Source: Isoetes taiwanensis
Taxonomy: Eukaryota > Streptophyta > Lycopodiopsida > Isoetales > Isoetaceae
Length of the DNA stretch: 64,000 bases
Direction of reading: 5' to 3'
Assembly (NCBI GenBank): GCA_021234155.1
Contig: JAJEKV010000041.1
Span: forward strand, 12,784,689-12,848,688
Part shown: positions 1 through 11,472 of the stretch, one piece after another
Position numbering within the stretch: position 1 is the stretch's first letter
How the letters are laid out: each line of letters opens with the position of its first letter
Notes under the pieces: generated by a model
Databases searched by the model: none
The model's input: only the letters and a program-made list of their open reading frames with translations
Told to the model about the DNA's origin: nothing
Translations under genes and position numbers: made by a program

Positions 1-570
1 ATTAGAAGGGAAAAAAAAGTCTTTGAGCTAAGAACAGAAAACTTATTTTGATTTTAGCCAGATTACTTCCTTTTCCAGTGCTAATCTCCTTCCAGGGCCT
101 GTGTTGCAGCGGCATGACTTCTAAGAATGCTTTGATATATTCCCACCGTCCGTTTTCGGCATTGTTTTGCCCCCTTTTTTTGTGCGATCTGCTTTTATCT
201 ATGCTTTAGAAGGCTCCATTGTCCTTTCGGGCATTGTTTTGTCCGAATTTGTGCCATATCCACTTCGAATTAGCGGCGATTTGCCCCTGTAGTCTGGCGG
301 CAATGGTGCAAAATAAAAAACAAAATCGTAGTAGGGCAAACAGAACGGAGGACCCAAAATCTTATTCACAAAGGTATTCCGGTATTATTGCAATAATCAC
401 TATGGTAGTAATCACTGGAATATTCTGTAAAGCAAGAATATTCCAAGAGTTATGCTTTAACCTTATTGCGATCCTACAGTGGCAACGGTTGGATCAACTT
501 ATTGCAAGGACCAGTGGTTAAGAAGTGCAAGTTCTGCCTGTGTGTTTTGTTTTTTGTCCGGAAATTCATT
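1..570 (+). promoter_or_regulatory. 5' flank of ASB
   Basis: No gene was recognised here. The stretch is presumed promoter and 5' UTR of the ASB gene. I see no convincing TATA box close to the start codon. At about 375-450 there is a cluster of imperfect TATTCC/GAATATTC and ATTGCAATAAT words, similar in flavour to the cluster at 50.2 kb. Confidence 0.35.
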
Positions 571-1810
571 ATGGTAGCCTCTATGCAGTGTATGCTCGGT
601 CTCAATCCTCAAAGCCCCACTATTCTCGGCTCATTATGCCGGACTTGTCTTCCCTTATCGACCCATATGCAAAGAATTCAGGCAGGGTCAACGGTTAGTT
701 CAAATGCAGAATCGGGACCAGTTGTGGTTATTGACAACTATGACAGTTTCACATATAATCTCTGTCAGGTATATGTTCCTTATCTTAGATATATCATAAC
801 TTTTCCACTCACAGCTGAGCTTTATTGGCAGTACCTTGGGGATCTTGGTTGCAGCTTCAAAGTTTACAGAAACGATGATCTTACTGTTGAAGAACTTGAG
901 CAGTAAGATTCTTAATTTATGCACTTAAAGGGTAGCATTGATACATCCTTCTTTTGATTATGTTTTTCTGATCAGAATGAGGCCAAAGGGTATTGTTATA
1001 TCACCAGGCCCAGGTATAATCAACAAGCTTGGCTCTTAATATTCAGATTGGAACACTTATGGTTTATGGAACTTTGGGATGGCAGGTACACCACAAGATT
1101 CAGGAATATCTTTACAGACTGTTCTTAAGCTAGGTCCAACTATTCCACTGTTCGGTGTTTGCATGGGTCTTCAATGCATTGGAGAAGCTTTTGGAGGTAC
1201 CTAGAATGGTTTGATTTTCAGAGGGTTTTGTACGTGTTTATGATCTGCATTTGTACGAATGCAATTTCGTTAAGGATTCTCACATTCCATTATAATTTCT
1301 TTGTGAAGGGAAAATAGTTAGAGCTCCTAATGGCGTGGTTCATGGGAAAGCATCCAAGATATATTATGATGAAAAAGATGAACCAGGGATCCTAGCTGGT
1401 TTGCCCAAGTAAAGTTCAACATTATTTAACAAATTTTCCTTTTCTTCTTGTCATATTCCAGTGTTAACGCGGGGCTGAATTTGAAGATGCTGAGTCTAAC
1501 TTTATGCTTGAATGTTTTTTCCAGTCCTTTTGTCGCATGTCGATATCACAGTCTAGTTATTGAAAGAGAGAGCTTTCCTCATGACGAACTGGAGATAACA
1601 GCATGGACAGAGGATGGCCTCATTATGGGAGTCCGTCATAAGAAGTATAAGCATATTCAGGTAAGCTTTTTATCATAAGGAATTTTTATGCTTTGATAGT
1701 AATAATTCTGTGGTTCTCAGGCTGTCCAGTTCCATCCGGAGAGCATCATTTCAGAAAAAGGAAAGGATATATTGGCAGGTTTCACAAGAATCGTGGATTC
1801 CTATCTATAA
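571..1810 (+). CDS. ASB: Anthranilate synthase beta subunit (glutamine amidotransferase), plastid, 7 exons
   Basis: The product supplies ammonia from glutamine to the alpha subunit for conversion of chorismate to anthranilate, the first committed step of tryptophan synthesis, in the plastid. I read exons 571-768, 832-902, 976-1013, 1086-1196, 1309-1408, 1525-1660 and 1721-1810. All introns are GT-AG and the joined frame is open for 247 residues, slightly shorter than the roughly 275 of Arabidopsis ASB1. Residues 1-48 are Ser/Thr-rich and look like a transit peptide. The class I amidotransferase domain begins at [14 protein letters not shown]. The oxyanion loop SPGPG, the nucleophile Cys128 in FGVCMGLQ, and the His223/Glu225 pair in VQFHPES are all present. 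The ATG at 571 gives the best transit peptide; an in-frame ATG at 466 lacks one. Intron 1 is only 63 bases, in frame and free of stops. Truncated copies lie at 8238-9160 and 44877-45270. Confidence 0.93.
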
Positions 1811-3735
1811 AGTTTGAAGGATGAGGTTACACATACAATGGAAATAACAATATCACTGCGGTGTTGATATCTTCTCCTGATTAGAGAAGCATTCTTCAAT
1901 GAAAAGCATCACCTTCTGATCACTATGACTGAAATGGTGTTAAGTCCAATTCTTATTCCCATACAATGATCAGTTCCAATTCTTAAAGCTATTTTAGCTA
2001 CAAAGCAAGCAAGCCTTGTTATTTCCGGCCTGCAATGAAAGCTAAGCATATTCTTAAGTTGTCCTGCGATCTCAACATCCAATTTGCCCTCTGTCCTAAA
2101 TTAATATCTGCAAGACTAAGAGATAATGAATGTACCAGATTAGAGTTGACATGAATGAGAATCCCAAGTATACTACAGGAGGGGTACGTTTCTGAGTGAT
2201 GCTTGCAAGAATGACGATGAAAACTTATGCAGTTCTGCAAGTTCTGTGTATCCTAAACTAATATCTGCAAGAGTAACAGAAATGTACCACTTTAAAGTTG
2301 ACATGAATGACAGGTTGGACAGTCTGTGACAAAATATTGAAAGGTTGAAAGAGGAAAACAAGTAATTAATTTAAAGCAAGCGGGTGAATATGAAGCTTAT
2401 TTACTTTATTTGGAAAAAGGTCTTCAAGGGAGTCTGAACCTTATATGCTCTAACTGAAAAAAGATCTTCAAGGGAGAATGAACCTAAAATGAGTTAACTA
2501 AAGAAGAGATCTGGCTATCCCCTGTAATAGGGCAGTCTCCGTGTTCCTGTAATAGGAACAAAGATCAATCAGAGGTTACAATCATTTGCAAACAAACCAT
2601 TAGCATTTGTAAGACGTTTCAAAACTTATGACCAGGAACTACAATGTGAGCCTCAATCAATCACTTTCAAACAGGGCTGACTTTTGAATAACACAGGTTC
2701 CCCTGGTCTGACATAACCTGTCTTCCTTTTTAAGTCAAGAACCTGTCTTCCTTTTAAAATCAAGGATTGCCTAACTGTTTATTATTGCAGAGTTGCCAGC
2801 GTCTTAAAGGTCTTTTCTTTTACCTGTAATGTGCAGACAATGGGAAAATGCAAACTCGATACTTCTGCAAAGAGAATTAACAAGACTAACCAATTTTATG
2901 CATGAAGACAAATTACTCAAAACTACTTGCTGGGCAATTCATGCATGAGGACTACAAACATGAAGAAATAACCTGATCAGATCATTGTAAAAATGGTCTC
3001 ACCATCCTCCCACAAATGAGTGACCTGAGATGATTTGCAGAATGTGAAACCAGTTCATTATAACAGCAAAACAGGAACAAGGTGGATTATCCAAGCGAAA
3101 AATGCGGGACAAAGGTACAGACCATATCTTTGCATGATCTTGAAGGATTGCTGTTCTGGTCACTGCCTTGCAGTTATTGAAGAAGCTTTTGTTGCTAGTG
3201 CATCTTGAAGAAGTATTTCGCGTGCAAAAGGTTTAAGGATACCCATTTGGTAGTGTTCAGAGGTGTCTTTGAATGGCCATTTGGTAGTAAACTTAGCAGG
3301 ATGAAGAGACATTACTATTATTGCCCAAGATAATCAACACAATTGGGCACCTAGGACTTTGTGCGCAGAGCTATGAACATGTTTACATTTGATCACTAAA
3401 TCAAGAAACTAATGCATTTATTACAAAAACTATGATATAAATCAGCAATCATTAAGGATATATGAACACGTGCCTATGTTGCGAGAGCAGTACATTCCAT
3501 CTCTAAATCAAGAAACTAATGCATTAGTACAAGAATTATGAGATAAATCAACAATTATTAAAAATATATGGTCCTTTGTCTGTACAGAAAATCGCATAGA
3601 TTTTGGATGCCTTATCATGAATGTACACATCATATTTGGAGTACAGATCACATCACCTTTGGATGCCTTATCATAGAATGTACACATAATTTTTGGTTGC
3701 CTTATCAGAGAAGGCCTTGAATAAATATTCCGCAA
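1811..3735. other. Intergenic region with short local duplications
   Basis: No gene recognised. It holds the ASB 3' flank, also present after the second ASB copy up to about position 1925. Three imperfect local duplications are visible. A block around CTAATATCTGCAAGA...GTTGACATGAATGA occurs at about 2088-2160 and 2250-2320. AGATCTTCAAGGGAG-type words repeat at about 2418 and 2462. A block starting TAAATCAAGAAACTAATGCA occurs at about 3400 and 3503. A TTGGATGCCTTATCAT word repeats at about 3602 and 3659. Confidence 0.5.
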
Positions 3736-4632
3736 TCAATAAAATTCTTCTTCATGTGAACCTCTTGCACTCAAAAGGCATGCTTCCACTTGTGCCCATG
3801 TGGTCGCCCGGAAGAGCTTGCCACTATGGCGAAAACTAGTTGGAGTTTCAGATGCTTGAATAACAGAGAATGCAGCCTCCAATGGTAGGACTTCGATATT
3901 AAAGAGAGATAAGACCTTCTTCAAAGTCTCGTTGGTGTCCATAATGACACCCAAATCCTCGTCCATGACCTTGTCTGTAGCCAGGATAATGCCTAAATCA
4001 GCGTCCAGCATAGGCAATAAATCATTCATGCTATCTCCTATAAACACCATCATTTTCTCGGAGGAGCAACATGAACGTAATATAGACTCTTTATCAAAAG
4101 AGTTTTGTATCTCCAAGCTAAAGGTGCCATTACAAACACCATATTCATCGTAGTTAAGATCGTTTGAGTGAATGGAAAGCAAATCTTGAGGAAGACTGGG
4201 CACCTTCAATTAAATCCCTTGACCAATTTGCTGAAATTATATGAACCGGGGTGCCCAAAGATGCAAGCTTTTCCATGAATTCCGCTGCAACCAACATGTA
4301 GGGGAATTGTCTTTGCGGCAATCATGATATCCTTGCGAGAATTCCTTTCGAAGAGAATGTTCCATTACCTGTTGATTTGTTGTTTTCTCAAATTCTTCAA
4401 GGCGCTTTAAGAAATCCCTAGGATCGTTGGAACTAGTAGGCGTATCAACAAAGAAAATTCTCAATATTTTTCACAAAGAATTGTCATAATATCTTCATAG
4501 CGTGGCCTCTTTTCTTCCCAAGCTAATTAAAAGATCAGAGGTATCTTCAACTGAACATGTATTGTCGAAATCGGCAACAAACACAAAATTCTTTGGATGC
4601 ACCATTTCCAACACTTTATCTTGTTTTCTCAA
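3736..4632 (-). pseudogene. TH2-like HAD phosphatase (thiamin monophosphate phosphatase domain), frameshifted
   Basis: Minus-strand HAD-superfamily hydrolase that best fits the C-terminal phosphatase half of plant TH2, which dephosphorylates thiamin monophosphate. Motif I appears as VFVADFDNTCSVEDTSDLL near 4572-4520. Further pieces in different frames read RPRYEDIMTILCEK, then DIMIAAKTIPLHVGC, then SANWSRDLIEGA. The distal 157 codons (4209-3736) are open and contain SIHSNDLNYDEYG, motif IV IGDSMNDLLPMLDADLGI, and a TH2-like C-terminus ending TTWAQVEACLLSARG. At least three frame changes separate the blocks, so this is a pseudogene unless some gaps are introns. A short in-frame duplication, DADLGIIL then DEDLGVIM, follows motif IV. 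No TENA domain is seen upstream on this strand. Confidence 0.7.
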
Positions 4633-5088
4633 CAAGGATTAGAAATTCACTAGTTACGGAAAAGGATTACAAATTCACTAGTTCCGGAATAAGATTACGG
4701 ACTAAGGCTAAGGCAATATCTAGAGCGCTGGTCTTAGAGAAAAGAATGAAGAATTAGGGACTCGTTTTACAAGTTAAAGGTCCCCTTAAAGGTCCCCGTA
4801 AGAATTAGGGATTCTTAAGACGAATTCCCCGTCAGTTAAAGGTTGCAAGATAGATTTCCATAGTAAAAGATCAAATGACGGGGATAGTTAAAGGCATTTG
4901 TCAAGTATGAGGTTGCAAGATAGATTTCCATAGTCAGTTTTGTAAGACGAGTGCAAGGTTGCAAGACAGATTCTCACAGTTCAACCCCATGCTTGGATGA
5001 GAGTTGTGCATCAAAGATGAAAGAGCACATGTCTCAAGTATGGAAGTGATGTTGCTCCACTTCCTCAAAGATAAAGTATGTTGATTGG
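4633..5088. other. Intergenic, short direct repeats
   Basis: No gene recognised. It contains repeated words: AAATTCACTAGTT twice near 4650-4685, AAGAATTAGGGA twice near 4744 and 4800, TTAAAGGTCCCC twice near 4774-4795, and GGTTGCAAGATAGATTTCCATAGT twice near 4842 and 4912. They look like small slippage duplications. Confidence 0.45.
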
Positions 5089-8000
5089 CTGCACAACTTG
5101 CAACAATGAAGACATCCATGTCGTTCTTTGGACGACAGGACAGAGTCACCAGGTGGTTTAGGTGATGTAACAATGATGGTAAAGACTTAAACAGAATGTG
5201 GAATTGCAATAACGAAACAAGGTGTATAGATCTGTATATTAAGGAAGCTGCCTAGTTTTGGGATGTTAGATTGCTAGCGATCTTTATGATTCTTTAAAAT
5301 CAACGTGAAGACCTTTCCTTCTATAGTCCTCTTCTTTTCATTATAATCTTGTTGGCAATGAAATTGTCTAGTGGCGAACTAGTTGTGATCAGGCATTTGT
5401 TTGTAACTAATGTAATTGAAGTTCAATACGTCCATACGTCTTGTTCTTTTAAACTCTATACAAGGATTGGAAAAGAACATCGAGACATGTGGGCAATTAA
5501 CACGACTTCATTGGTCGACTTAGTTTTGGAAAGAATGATTGCTAAAAGGAGCATCGCATTGGATATGAGCAAGCTTTTTTTTTTTTTTTTGGCTCCGGAT
5601 CAACGTGCCTCTTGGACATTTAGTATGTTCTCCTCAACAAAGTATTACTCCTTTGGTATTTGTTGGCAGGAGTTGCATTGAAAATATATTCTAGGCATAA
5701 ATTTGCACCTGCAATCTTAGTGACAAAGTGAACAGGAAAGCTCGTGAAGAAATGCAAAACATTTGGTAATAAGTAAACATTTATCTGAATTTCCCATTAG
5801 AGGACACAAAGAACAGAGAAGAGGTTCGGGAATTGGTGTATTGACAATGCCAATAAATCTAATAGATTTATAGAAATCGTCTAGTCTAAAGCATTCTAGA
5901 GACCATATTTGTGTTCTTATAAGGTTGAAGGTGTGCATCTGAGAAACCAACCAAGAAAGGTTATCGGTCGGGTAGACTTGAGAACTTTTCCATGGGTCTT
6001 AACAAAAACATTTAGGAGATGGTCCAAGGAAGATCCATTAGCTCTACACAAGGCAGCCTTCTTGAGTGCTAGGGCTCTCTCTCTCATTTGCTTTCCTTCC
6101 TCCTCCACTAACAATTTCCGCATCCCGTGCCGTATCTTCCCCACCTCAACTCTCTCATTTTCCATTCCAACCTTGATCCCTATACCCCATTCATCCACCA
6201 TGTATTTACAATTTAAATTTTGATCATACAAAAAGGGCCATCCCAACATCGAACCCCCCTATACCTTCTAAAAGCGAGTTCCATCCACGGTTATGTTAAA
6301 AAGCCCCCTATAGTCCCATGCTTTAGCACCTTCTTCCGAGGAGCCCACTCTACCACCATTCCCCACTCCCCTTAATTTTTCCCTAGTTTTTGTGGCAATA
6401 ACTTGGCTATATTTGGTCCTAATACCCTTATAACCGGCTGCTTGCTCAATTCTAGCTCTCTTGCTAATTTATCAACTTCTCGCCGGACGGTTCAAGAATG
6501 CTTCCAAATGCCACATAAAGAAACAGAATAATCAGCTTTGTCTTCTAACCGGTCTAAGCATTCCCTTGTCTTCTTCATACATTGATGGTGTATCTTGAGT
6601 TGCTAATAGAGGACCAATTGGAAACAGGTTATTCACTTACGTTCGAAGGAAATCAACACATCCTTTTCCGGCTTCTTCAAAAAAGTATTCACAAAAAAAC
6701 CGGTCGATTTAAAGGCTTTCAAGGTAAATTGTGTAAATTTCCTCAAAGTAAGATGGGAAGGAGCTGGACCATGGAAAGTGTAAGGAATGTCCTCTAAGAG
6801 AAGTGGAAGAATGCCTTTTTGTATGTATTGGGATTTCATTCCCTGCTCATATCATCTACAATCAAGAACAAAACAACAAAAAATTTAAAACTTGATGACC
6901 TGGAAAAAAGAAAAAACAAGGAAGAAATACAAGATTACCAGCCAGCTATAGGCAGATGGACATGCTTAGAGATTTGGGAAGGCGCCAATTAAAGAGCGGA
7001 GTCACTCTTCAGAGCCCCGACGAGAACTTGCATTTGAAGCTTGAATTTATCGACCCGACGCATCCGCAGCCTGCAAAGCAAATCGGACAACATACGAAAC
7101 AGGGGCATCACATTTCATTATAGACTCTAGCATCTCTTCAAATAAAGCACGATCGCATCATGGTCTCTCGTGATGCGTAACACGCCATCGACACCTTTGC
7201 AACCGCCACCCCTACGCCATCATGTGACGGGGAGGGATCTCATTACGCCCATAAGCTGATCCCTAGCTAGCCCCCCATCCTTTTTTAGCTCTTTCTTGGG
7301 TAAAACAAAAGTGACAAGGCATTTTTTGAGATCCTAGAATCCTCCCTATTGAAGCAAAAGAATTGATATGGCTATGGAGTGGGAAGGGGAATGAATGCGT
7401 GAGGGGTTCCATAGCTCCAGCAGTATGCTTGACTAACTTGGCAATTCAACAATTGTCAAAAGTGTGCAAGATACCATACATGAGATATATCACACCGGTC
7501 CTATACTATCTGCCGTATATGGTGCTAATCCAAATCCATGGTGCTACTGGATTCATTTTGTCCCCGCATAAATCTCTATGTCCATTTCTCAGAAAGGATT
7601 TAGTAATTTCTAGTTTGAGTTCGTAGCCACGCTAAAAGGACCTATGAGATTGATTATGGGCAACTTCCGCGAAAAAGCCATGTGAACCGGGTGTGAACCG
7701 AGGGGAAGATAGCCTATTCTAGGGTATGGTTGCCATGTTTGGCGACTTAAGAGGCAAAACCTTGTAACTCCGGTACATTTGCGTCGCGAGGCGTCTACCG
7801 GTGTTTTGGCTACCTAATGAACTTATCTACAACATTGTAGAACAAAATCGCTTTCGACTTCTCTAAGGTTAATAAGTTATAGCGTCCGGTAGGGGTCTAG
7901 GTTCCCGTCGTTATTCGATAGCCCCATTGGCAGATACCCCTGAACCTACCGTCGCCCGACCTTATGGACTCGCTGATGACGCCGAAGTGTGCCGGTGACC

Positions 8001-8235
8001 GCGACACTTAACGCTTAACACCGCACGCCCGGTCTCCCACAATCGAGGACCGTGCATCAATGAAGGCCCTCACGCCTTCACCGTTTTTGCCATGCCAGAG
8101 GTTCCCTACGTCCTCATGGTTGCCAGCTACCGTGCCCTAGGGTAACGGATACCGTCCCCAAATTGGCCCACCTTTGACGAATTTCCAGCCGTGATCCATA
8201 AACCCTTCCTAATTCTTCAATCGATTCGCCCTTAA
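5089..8235 (+). repeat. Segmental duplication, copy A
   Basis: Matches 39961-43130 (copy B) in the same orientation and about 60000-62940 (copy C) inverted. The left edge is at GCACAACTTGCAACAATGAAG, shared with 39972. The right edge is just after ATTCTTCAATCGATT, where A runs straight into ASB intron sequence while B continues differently. It carries glycosyltransferase pseudogene A on the minus strand and about 800 bases upstream of that gene. The copies differ by many small indels and GC-rich local differences. Confidence 0.85.
5917..7412 (-). pseudogene. UDP-glycosyltransferase (plant family 1) pseudogene A
   Basis: Minus strand. The start codon lies in a context encoding MEPLTH..., the N-terminus of a UGT. 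The C-terminal acceptor-side block is open at 6249-5917 and includes MLGWPFLYDQNLNCKYMVDE, the end of the PSPG box that binds the UDP-sugar, followed by a typical family 1 C-terminus. The rest is spread over several frames with stops, and the PSPG core around 6260-6390 is damaged. Such enzymes transfer glucose or other sugars to small molecules in the cytosol; this copy cannot make one. Closest relatives are the copies at 40870-42306 and 60768-62051. Confidence 0.75.
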
Positions 8236-8237
8236 TA

Positions 8238-9160
8238 TACGCTTGGCTCTTAATATTCAGAATGGAACACTTATGGTTTATGGAACTTTGGGGTGGCAGG
8301 TACACCACAAGATTCGAGAATATCTTCTGGTGATTTCTTAAGCTAGGTCCAACTATTCCACCATTTCGGTGTTTGCATGGGTCTTCAATGCATTGGTACC
8401 TAGAATGGTTTGATTTTCGAGGTTTTTGTATATGTTTATGATGCGCATTTGTCACAATCTGCGGTTTCGATTAAGGATTCTCACATTCCATTATAATTTC
8501 TTTGTGAAGGAAAAATAGTTAGAGCTCCTAATGGCATGGTTCATGGGAAAGTATCCAAGATATATTATGATGAAAAAAGATGAACCAGGGGATCCTAGCT
8601 GGTTTGCCCAAGTAAAGTTCAAGATTATTTAACAAATTTTCCTTTTCTTCTTGCCATATTCCAGTGTTAACGTGGGGCTGAATTTAAAGATGCTGAGTCT
8701 AACTTTATGCTTGAATATTTTTTCCAGTCCTTTTGTCGCATGTCGATATCACAGTCTAGTTATTGAAAGAGAGAGCTTTCCTCATGATGAACTGGAGATA
8801 ACAAAGATGGGATGAGGATGGCCTCATTATGGGAGTCCGTCATAAGAAGTATAAGCATATTCAGGTAAGCTTTTCAGCCAATTTATGATAAGGAATTTTT
8901 ATGCTTTGATAGTAATGATCTCAGGCTATCCAGTTCCATCCGGAGAGCATCATTTCAGAAAAGGGAAAGGATATATTGGCAGGTTTCACAAGAATCGTGG
9001 ATTCCTATCTATAAAGTTTGAAGGATGAGGTTACACATACAATGGAAATAACAATATCACTGCGGTGTTGATATCTTCTCCTGATTAGAGAAGCATTCTT
9101 CAATGAAAAATCATCACCTTCTGATCACTATGACTGAAATGGTCTTTAGTTCCAAGGTTA
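8238..9160 (+). pseudogene. Truncated ASB copy 2 (intron 3 to 3' flank)
   Basis: A direct copy of about 1030-1925 of the intact ASB gene, beginning inside intron 3 (CTTGGCTCTTAATATTCAG) and ending past the stop codon at 9012-9014. Exon 4 has small indels and lost 14 bases before its donor. Exon 5 has two one-base insertions. Exon 6 is altered at the ITAWTED block. Exon 7 with the FHPES triad end is well preserved. Exons 1-3 are absent; instead the copy is fused to the right edge of segmental copy A. Non-functional. Confidence 0.9.
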
Positions 9161-9851
9161 TGGTGTCTATGATGTTCAATCAAGGCGGTCTTTTTTAACT
9201 TACTACAGTTTTTAGCACGTTAGAAATAAAAATCTAAACGTTCTCAGATTTTCTAAAATGACTTCAACAGCCACAAGTTTGCGAAAAGTTTTGGCAGAAT
9301 TTGCTATTTCAATTAGTAACTCATTTCATACTTCCCCCTTTTTCAAACACACAAAGACCAGCCTGTCCACGTGCCATGACACGTCAGCCAAAACTGGTGA
9401 GCACCGTTGGATCACTAAATCTTTGCCAGGGAAATAAAAAATTTGCTTGAGATTTGCCTTCGGCACTTCGACCTGTTTCTTGCATGCTGTTAGCACCAGT
9501 TCACGTTATGAGGGGATAATCTTGCGGTTGTTGTAGAGCTGTAAGCATCATCTTGCATTTGTTGCAGGACTTAGGTATGAGAAATGCTCTTTGTATTATG
9601 AGTATCCATGATCTTCTGTAACAATGCTACACATTTTGCCTTCATGTTGTTGAGAATCTGCCCGATTTATCCGGTGAAAGCATGTTGTAGTGGAACACCC
9701 TGGGTGTCCCCCCTGTCCCCCCTAAAAATGTGGTGGGAGATATCAAATTTGTGGTGCGATTTTAAATGTTTGTTTGGCGCCTAGTGCATGTACTGTCCGG
9801 ATTCAATCATTTCTTGAACTGCAACAACCCACCCAGTCCCATTCTCTCACC
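9161..9851. other. Intergenic, no gene seen
   Basis: No coding signal recognised. The stretch is AT-rich to about 9670, followed by a C-rich run (GTCCCCCCTGTCCCCCC) near 9707. The bases just before the gypsy LTR (CCCAGTCCCATTCTCTCACC) resemble the bases just after its 3' LTR (GTCCCATTCAATTTCC), but no clean target-site duplication could be defined. Confidence 0.4.
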
Positions 9852-11458
9852 TGGACGTTCCGGCCGCGATTTCCCTGCCAGGCACATACGCTCCGGGGCG
9901 CATACATTGTAATCATTTAATTTGCCGCCACGCTAAATTCAAGCCACCCCAAATTGACGTGTATGCGCCGTAACGGATAGCCTAAAGTAAGTAGCCCTAG
10001 GGGGCAACTTACTAGGAGTGTTCATATATTATTAATGTGCACATGTGCACATTAATGAGGGCACACCTTCCATGTTGGCATATTTTGCCACCTAGCCACT
10101 AAAGGCAAGTGGGGCCTTTCCAATTATCCCACATGCCAAATTGGGTAATTGGAAACCCTAGACTAAAACCCCCATGTCTATTTAGGTAGGAAAACCCTAG
10201 CTTGCTAGTTTTTTTCCAGCCCTTAGGGTTTTAGGCAAGTGGGCCCATTTGGTTGCCCTGTGAGCCAAAAACCGCCTCCCGTGAAACCCTTGGCGAATTT
10301 TTAGGCCATCGGTTTCCCTCACTTTGAATCGATCAGCTTCAGATGGTTGAACTCAGTCAGAGGAGCCACTCAAGGATCAGGTATTTGGTCAATTTAATAG
10401 CTTAAACCGCCTTCTAATCATAGAATCAATAGGTTTTAGACTATTAATTTGCCCATAGTAGTTATCTAGATCTTAGATCTCGGACACTAACTAAAGAACC
10501 TAACTCGATGATTGGGTCTAGTTCTTTAGCTCTTCGTGATATATTTGGATGATGTATTTCTGGAACTCCTTGTATTGGGAAGGGGGTAGAGGCCCTAAAG
10601 CTTGTAGTTGATGCTCCTAGAGTAGCCTCTCTAGCACAATTGTAGATTCGGCTGTGTACAAAGAGCCACACACAGTTTGTGGGTGAAGGGGCGGACCGGG
10701 CTAAGAAGGAGATTCATGTCCCGACTCTTGAACGATCCCCGGTGTGTAAAAACCTCTGGGGATCATTGTGACTAGGTCTAATGGCTTACCACCGAGTGCG
10801 GGTAAGGCATGGGCTCGACACCAGAGTGAAGTGGTGTACACTTTCCAGGGGTTCAAAATCGAAGACGGGCAAAGGCCCTCTAGTCACCTTGAGTTAGCAT
10901 GTAAATCTACGGAGGGGCGATCCCTACCTGCCCCATCGGCGGGGAGGATGAGACCCAGGAATAGCCCCTTCGCTATGCATCCGGAGCTCTGATCGAGTCC
11001 CAACACTTTTCACCTACTGCAAAGTGTGTACCTGAGGGGCGGATGGAGTGGACAACCCTATGCCATGTTCTTATGCCAGCCAAATCCATTGCCATGAATT
11101 ACATGCGCAACGAACTCGGGACCCAAGCCGTCCCAGTCATCCTTTGAGTCGAGCCTTGGGTAGGATCCCTATGTGATGTGTCTTTGATCTTTGTCTATCT
11201 TGGATATGAGGAGGACCATCCTTCGAGATGGTCACAGGATGTTGATGTATGTGCTCTTGACATGTATGTTTACGCTTAAGCAGCTAGGTAGGCCCTGAGG
11301 AGGCGAGGGGTAGAATGACACCTTCACTCTTCCCCTTTGACTCGTGCAGTGCGGTGATATGTGGAGGGCCCTCATGACGCGATGGAGCTGGTGTGGGGGA
11401 AGAACTCTGTTTGTATACGGTGAGTGCACCGTATCACGAGTAGAGGGGCGATCCACCA
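9852..11458 (+). repeat. 5' LTR of the gypsy element
   Basis: Pairs with 21417-22993. It starts TGGACGTTCCGGCC against TGTGGCGTTCGGCC in the 3' copy. The end is put just before the primer site, at ...CGATCCACCA. Shared landmarks are a 26-base palindrome, CTAGCCACTAAAGGCAAGTGGGGCC, CTTGTATTGGGAAGG, GGGCGGATGGAGTGGACAACC and GTGAGTGCACCGTATC. A related but different LTR lies at 46077-47690. Confidence 0.85.
10031..10056. repeat. Perfect 26-base palindrome in 5' LTR
   Basis: A perfect inverted repeat centred on CATG, with half-site ATTAATGTGCACA. The identical sequence is in the 3' LTR at 21563-21588, despite much divergence around it. Confidence 0.95.
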
Positions 11459-11459
11459 G

Positions 11460-11471
11460 TGGTATCGAGCA
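11460..11471 (+). promoter_or_regulatory. Primer binding site (initiator Met tRNA)
   Basis: TGGTATCGAGCA lies directly after the 5' LTR. It is close to the plant retroelement site TGGTATCAGAGC, complementary to the 3' end of initiator-methionine tRNA. Confidence 0.65.
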
Positions 11472-11472
11472 A

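Noticed and set aside
5349-5681. Open frame of 110 codons present in all three duplication copies (also 40262-40561 and, inverted, 62348-62587)
   Set aside because: It crosses a T run of variable length that shifts or cuts the frame in each copy, has no recognisable domain, and is explained by the shared segmental duplication.
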